This document shows positions 6,516 to 10,773 of a stretch of 10,773 nucleotides of DNA, one piece after another. Where the stretch lies: contig WPIO01000689.1 in NCBI GenBank assembly GCA_009760855.2, positions 1 through 10,773 of the forward strand, read 5' to 3'. The notes beneath the pieces are model-generated. The model searched no databases. It was given only the letters and a program-made list of their open reading frames with translations, and was not told the origin of the DNA. The position numbers and the translations under genes are program-made. How positions within the stretch are numbered: the stretch's first letter is position 1; every line of letters starts with the position of its first letter. Source of the DNA: Cristatella mucedo. Lineage: Eukaryota > Bryozoa > Phylactolaemata > Cristatellidae.

Positions 6516-8110
6516 TATTAACGAAACCCAGAAATAGAGCTCCAAATCAACTCGATCAGGATGGGATTCTCGGCGCTGCCCTAGAGAAGGCGTACTGGTG
6601 TGGACGCAACGCACGGCTTGGCGTGTAGAAAAGTGCGATTTCTTGAACTAGTCCAAATCTCGTACAAAAAATGGCCTTAAAAGTATTTGGGTGGCGTGGA
6701 GGACACATTAACGGAGTAGAAAGATAACAAAGAAAGACAAAAGCGCATGCTGTGACATAGAATATGACTTCACCTAGAGCACATCTGTTTTTGGTTGCAA
6801 AGCAAACTTCTTGTCGTGTCGCCTAATGGTTTTTCGTCCTTTCAAGTTGACTCTTTAGTTGCGGACACCATGAATGCAATGCCACTAGCCGGTTTTTGCA
6901 AAAGGTTGATTGGCCCCTGTTCATGGTCCCTTAAGTAGTAGCAACACCCATCTAGACTCGCTTCTCAATGTGGTCGAAATTCAGGGTACTCTTCCGAAAA
7001 CGGAAGTCCTATTATAGACCATCACACTCAGATTCATATACAGCTATTCAGCTGTTTTAAGACTGGACCGCTTGCTTTTTTGACCATAGTGCTCCAAAGA
7101 AAGGAGAACCGTATTGGCGCCTTAACACTACGTGCCTGTTGTCAATGAACGAAGGGGCATAGGACTGTAGTGATGTTTTTAGGATTAGCGCTGGGGGCAA
7201 GCGCAAACCACGTGGATGGGTCTACGGCTTGCACGTAAAGTGATCCTATACCGGTGGGCTTAAACCAAAATGACAGTCCATAGTGCGGGGGGGTTTCTGT
7301 TGGCTAACCGCAGGACAAGTATTCGTTAGATGAAAATAAAAAATAATTTCAGGCCGGGGGCAATCTCAAGCGTCCATGTCAAAGAATGCACTAGATTTTG
7401 CATCGCCCGGCGTTGACTAGAGCACACCTGAGCAGATCGTCCGTCATGCCCAGCTTTGAATCGCACTAACTTAAGTGGTCACCGGCTGCCTGTCATAGCT
7501 CGGCCGGCCGGAAGGGCAATCCCATCTTACAACTTGCCTATTACAAAGCTCGGTCGACCGTGTTTATTGGGAATGTTTTTCTGGTTAAGAGTCTCTAAAG
7601 CGAAACACATAGTAACCAGGTATATAGAATGAGTAATGACTGTCGTTTGCCGACCCGCTTGAGATGTACAAAAGCTTGAATTATTCACCGTAACGACAAG
7701 GCTAAAAAAACAAGGCGCTAACTGCACCGATCGTTTAGCTAAGGGACAACCGGATTGGCTCCTTCTTCTTCTTTGCATACCCATAGGTCACTGGAAAACG
7801 GTATGGCTGAGAGTCGCCATCGTTTACTGACGTAGGGTTTCAACTTACATCGACTTTGTGTGGTAAAGCCGATTGCATACGGCCCCATGAAACTTATTGT
7901 TTTTTAATCAATTTATATGACATTCAAACAACGACTGAAGCGGTCCAATGGCAAGCGTCTTGCTAGCCTATCATTCGCGCATGAGTACGCGCGCAGGGAA
8001 AAATAATACTGCATCTTTCCCAAATGTAGAAGGGACATTTCGAAATTCACTTTGATAACTTATAAGGGCTGAAGCTTTCCAAGACTGGCCTTTTCCGAAC
8101 TTACGGACTG
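6516..8110. other. Long non-coding stretch, no gene recognised
   Basis: No supported gene. It contains the paired palindromic decamers at 7501 and 7551 and a locally GC-rich section around 7180-7520. The 85-codon minus-strand frame at 7784-7527 shows no recognisable domain. Confidence 0.5.
7494..7560. repeat. Two palindromic decamers CGGYCGRCCG in a 17-bp imperfect direct repeat, 50 bp apart
   Basis: CATAGCTCGGCCGGCCG at 7494-7510 and CAAAGCTCGGTCGACCG at 7544-7560 agree in 14 of 17 bases. Each ends in a perfect 10-bp palindrome, and two of the three differences are paired so that the palindrome is kept. The centre-to-centre distance is exactly 50 bp, close to five helical turns. Confidence 0.6.
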
Positions 8111-8128
8111 ACTTATTTTCTTTTGTAG

Positions 8129-8341
8129 CTCAATTGCAGTGAATCAGGTCTACATATGAATGAAGACGACCCACACACGGTGAACTTTCCTCGTACAAGA
8201 CGCGAGCTAGCTGTTCATCCACAATCGCCTCCGGGCCCTTGGAATGCATTTTCTAACAGCAAAACAGCTTTATTTCAATCTGCATTCTGTTGTGGGAACT
8301 TAAGTCATATGCTTACTGCAGTAATGATATGCAGGATATAA
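8129..8341 (+). other. Candidate 3'-terminal exon of an unknown gene
   Basis: A strong 3' splice site precedes it: a branch-like CTGAC, then a pyrimidine tract and TTTTGTAG ending at 8128. From 8129 one frame stays open for 70 codons to TAA at 8339-8341, and AATAAA follows at 8381-8386. The translated segment begins LNCSESGLHMNEDD and has a proline-rich middle (HPQSPPGPW) and a cysteine pair near the end (AFCCGN). I recognise no domain and found no matching upstream exon with a GT donor. Its length is within what chance allows, so only the combination of acceptor, frame and poly(A) signal makes it worth listing. Confidence 0.2.
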
Positions 8342-8380
8342 TTGTTTTTCCATAAATGAAGTTGCCATAGAAGGTAAGGT

Positions 8381-8386
8381 AATAAA
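8381..8386 (+). promoter_or_regulatory. AATAAA hexamer after the candidate terminal exon
   Basis: Lies 40 bases after the TAA at 8341. It is meaningful only if the exon at 8129-8341 is real. Confidence 0.2.
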
Positions 8387-10637
8387 TGAGTTCCGAACAT
8401 CGATCTCAAAACTTAACGGTATAAAGGGATAAATGGCCTCACTTGTACTAAAGTAAATTTTAACGAATTAATTTACGTACATATAACGGTTCATATATTA
8501 TAAGGAATTTTAGCAATAGCCATACAAAACGTTAGAAGTGGCGCTTATATAAGGAATGAGTTGGCGGGATGAGAGAGGAAACCAAGCAAGTGTTGGAATA
8601 GTAAGGTACAACAACGGACAGACACGAGTAGCCAGTAGTGCTGACATACGGTTCGATTCGCGGAAACTTCGTCTATGAAGGATCAATTTTATTACGATTC
8701 CCAGTTAAAAGGCACTTCTTACTGAAGTAAAACGAACGATTGTTGGGATTCAGGAACTACCAAAACCGTTACCTGCTCGAATGGCGGGGCGGATCAATAA
8801 AGCCGGGTTACATACATCACGATTCTGCGCTTGGCGGACACGGCACACAATACTGGTTACTTGGTATGCTAATTCACTTGACAAAGATATAATAATGACT
8901 AAGCGGCTTCTTTAGGCAAAATTTAGGGGGGGAGATAAAACCTTTATATTACAATGTTTTTTTATTTACACAAACCAAACATTTTCAATGTGTCAATTAA
9001 AATGCAATCGCAGAAGAAGGCATTGTAGTGGAGACCAAATAATGTCTCAAGTCCGATGACAACTTCCGCAACGAGAAGAACGATTCCAAGATGCTACAAT
9101 AATTGCATCTGCGGAACAAGACGCTAAGAATGAAATGTTACAGCTTACAAAGAACTCTTGGGTGAATAAATCTTAATATACATGCGTTTGCATGTCAAGC
9201 TAGATAATTTTACGGTCCATTAAGGCAAGCTAGCTCGCGGATGCAGTTTCTTTAGTCATTGTCTAGACAGTCGAAGACTAAATCCAACGATTGCGTCCCA
9301 TGAAAAGAAGTTCCACACCTTGCTATAGATGGTGAGCGAGGGCGGCATCTCCAGCACGTGGCTTCTGGAGTGGGTCCGAGGCTCCGGTGCAACACTTTGC
9401 CAACTTCTACATGAACATCTTTCGGGTGACCAACTAATATCTTTTTTAGAAGCCGAGAGCAGGAGCTTGAAGGTCCCTAAATCTGACCTCGATGACAGGA
9501 AGTGCTTAGATACATTAACAGAGGTTGGTAACGAGGCAACAATTCGTAAAAATTGGATACTGTTCAGAAAAGCCGGCTCTTAACACAAGACACACCACGT
9601 CAAGTATCATAATGATAGTTACATACGATCTAAATCTAATTGTAGTGTCTTACTCATAAGATCTTGTCACGGACGTTTGCAGTGACCGAGGGAGGTTTTC
9701 CCATAATCCCATTTGATACATTTTGTCAGTGTACGTCTTTCGAAAATGAGGCACCTTCATGATTCTTTGGGTTTACCTGGGATTTTTATTTTAGGTACTG
9801 CAGTGATCGACGACAGTTGGTCGCATGGACAAAGAATTATGTAGCGAGCTCACACCCATTCCCTCCATCGCGCTACAAACCAGAAGCGCCCAGGTAATAC
9901 GTCTGTAAAACTAAAGTCTTTGGGGGACTAGAAATGCAACCTATTCAATGACTGTCCCCTGTGAATCGAAGTTTATTCGACCAATCGATACGTCCACATG
10001 TTCGGACATCTGCCCGCCTTATCGTATCTAGAGAGTGAATATCGTAACCAGTTGAGTTCTCAAGACATCCGGCCTTTAAAACGATTGTGCAACGTGTATG
10101 AGTTGGCTAAGGTGAATTCTCCCACTCCCGAACATCTCGATTCGATTAGGTATGAAGGGAAACATTTGACAGCCGGATTTTTGTGAGAATCAGGTGCCTT
10201 TATAACACCTAATCAAGCGATTACTGCCGAGGCGTGCTAACCTGGCTAATGCCGTTTTTACTGTGACTATCCATCTATGTGGATAATAAATTTATTTGTG
10301 GTGTAACGCATTCAACGGATGTGTCAGAAGTCAGTGACCCATTAAATGTATGTAACCTGCAGAATATTTCTTGCAGCAATGAGCATGTAGTTTACCCCTC
10401 ATGTATCACCCTCTGTAACTCCACAAAGTCATAAAGACTACGTTATTGTTAGGCAAGAGATTTTTGGGATAGCACACTCAGAGCCTAAGTGGTTTTTCCG
10501 TACTAATTTGGTAGCCACCAGACTTCGTCTCACGCAACAAAGACAAAGTTTTGAAGTATAGCAGATTCAGGAGAGCAGTTAATGCAGTTAGTAGCATCTA
10601 AGTAGCAGCTCAGGCCGCTGAAAATGATGAGCCATAG
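8387..10637. other. Long non-coding stretch, no gene recognised
   Basis: No supported gene. The plus-strand frame at 9329-9583 starts with a GC-rich patch and has a fairly protein-like composition but no identifiable domain and a poor start context. An acceptor-like CTAATATCTTTTTTAG lies inside it at about 9434-9449. The frame at 9998-10186 is unremarkable. A short hairpin ACATGC-GTTT-GCATGT is at 9180-9195. Confidence 0.5.
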
Positions 10638-10773
10638 TCAGCAGCAGGAGAGTACTTGTCGTTGTGTAAGAAGTGTGGAAGCGACTTCAAGAGTCTAGGA
10701 CTTGCAGAACTAAACCTTCTGTCGCCAAGGGTCTTTAAGAGGACGAATAGAACAGTTAATTTATTGTCTAAAC
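10638..10773 (+). pseudogene. Open frame running off the right edge, possible LINE C-terminal tail
   Basis: After a TAG at 10635-10637 the plus-strand frame is open for 45 codons to the window end. It includes CGSDFKSLGLAELNLLSP and then RVFKRTNRTVNLLSK. The F-K-x-L-G-L-x-x-L-x-x-x-x-x-R pattern loosely resembles the E-R-L-K-x-L-G-L-x-S-L-x-x-R-R region found after the RT domain in some non-LTR retrotransposons. No RT motif is visible upstream, so the match is weak. Chance is a good alternative. Confidence 0.15.

Noticed and set aside
7527-7784. 85-codon minus-strand frame
   Set aside because: Longest frame in its area but no motif; consistent with chance.
8650-8662. GGTTCGATTCG, a near-perfect pol III B box
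   Set aside because: The flanks do not pair as a T stem and no A box or acceptor stem is found.
9329-9583. 84-codon plus-strand frame with a GC-rich start
   Set aside because: Protein-like composition was tempting, but a poor start context, no domain and an internal acceptor-like site leave it unsupported.
9998-10186. 62-codon plus-strand frame
   Set aside because: No domain or context; chance length.
1-10773. CRISPR array, bacterial operon, phage or plasmid features
   Set aside because: No regularly spaced repeats, no compact co-directional genes and no ribosome-binding-site-led ORFs. The sequence is eukaryotic in character.

Overview
The window looks like animal (metazoan) nuclear DNA, AT-rich and mostly non-coding. 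I cannot name the species. The evidence is a decayed CR1/L2-type non-LTR retrotransposon, exons with GT..AG borders, a TATA box at a plausible distance from a start codon, AATAAA signals, and the lack of any compact bacterial-style gene layout. A marine or other invertebrate would fit the short introns and the LINE type, but that is inference.

Left part (1 to about 2060, minus strand): an old non-LTR retrotransposon with no intact ORF. Read from high to low coordinate it holds the linker after the endonuclease, the region before the reverse transcriptase (RT), the RT palm with a mutated [F/Y]ADD box (NADD), the RT thumb, and the C-terminal tail up to base 1. The endonuclease end is missing (5' truncation near 2060), and the 3' end lies outside the window. 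Several frameshifts and stops show it is dead.

Middle (about 2638 to 3345, minus strand): the most interesting item. This is a small split gene with a TATA box, an exon of exactly 20 codons encoding a signal peptide, a short acidic propiece exon, and a last exon encoding a Lys-Arg cleavage site, a cationic amphipathic helix and a terminal Gly-Arg amidation signal before the stop. AATAAA follows directly, with a second AATAAA further on. This is the architecture of a prepro-peptide for an amidated helical host-defence (antimicrobial-like) or signalling peptide. I do not recognise the family. The exons are individually convincing, but the reading frame does not carry through the two obvious splice junctions, so the gene may contain an unseen mini-exon, an assembly indel, or be a recent pseudogene.

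Right part (3493 to 10773): long non-coding sequence with no gene I can identify. It holds two weak tRNA-like (possibly SINE) relics on the minus strand near 4647-4710 and 6451-6515, an 11-bp perfect AT-rich hairpin at 5298-5330, a pair of palindromic CGGYCGRCCG decamers spaced exactly 50 bp apart near 7500, a candidate 3'-terminal exon at 8129-8341, and a possible RT-tail-like open frame running off the right edge. The open frames of 60 to 84 codons elsewhere are no longer than expected by chance.
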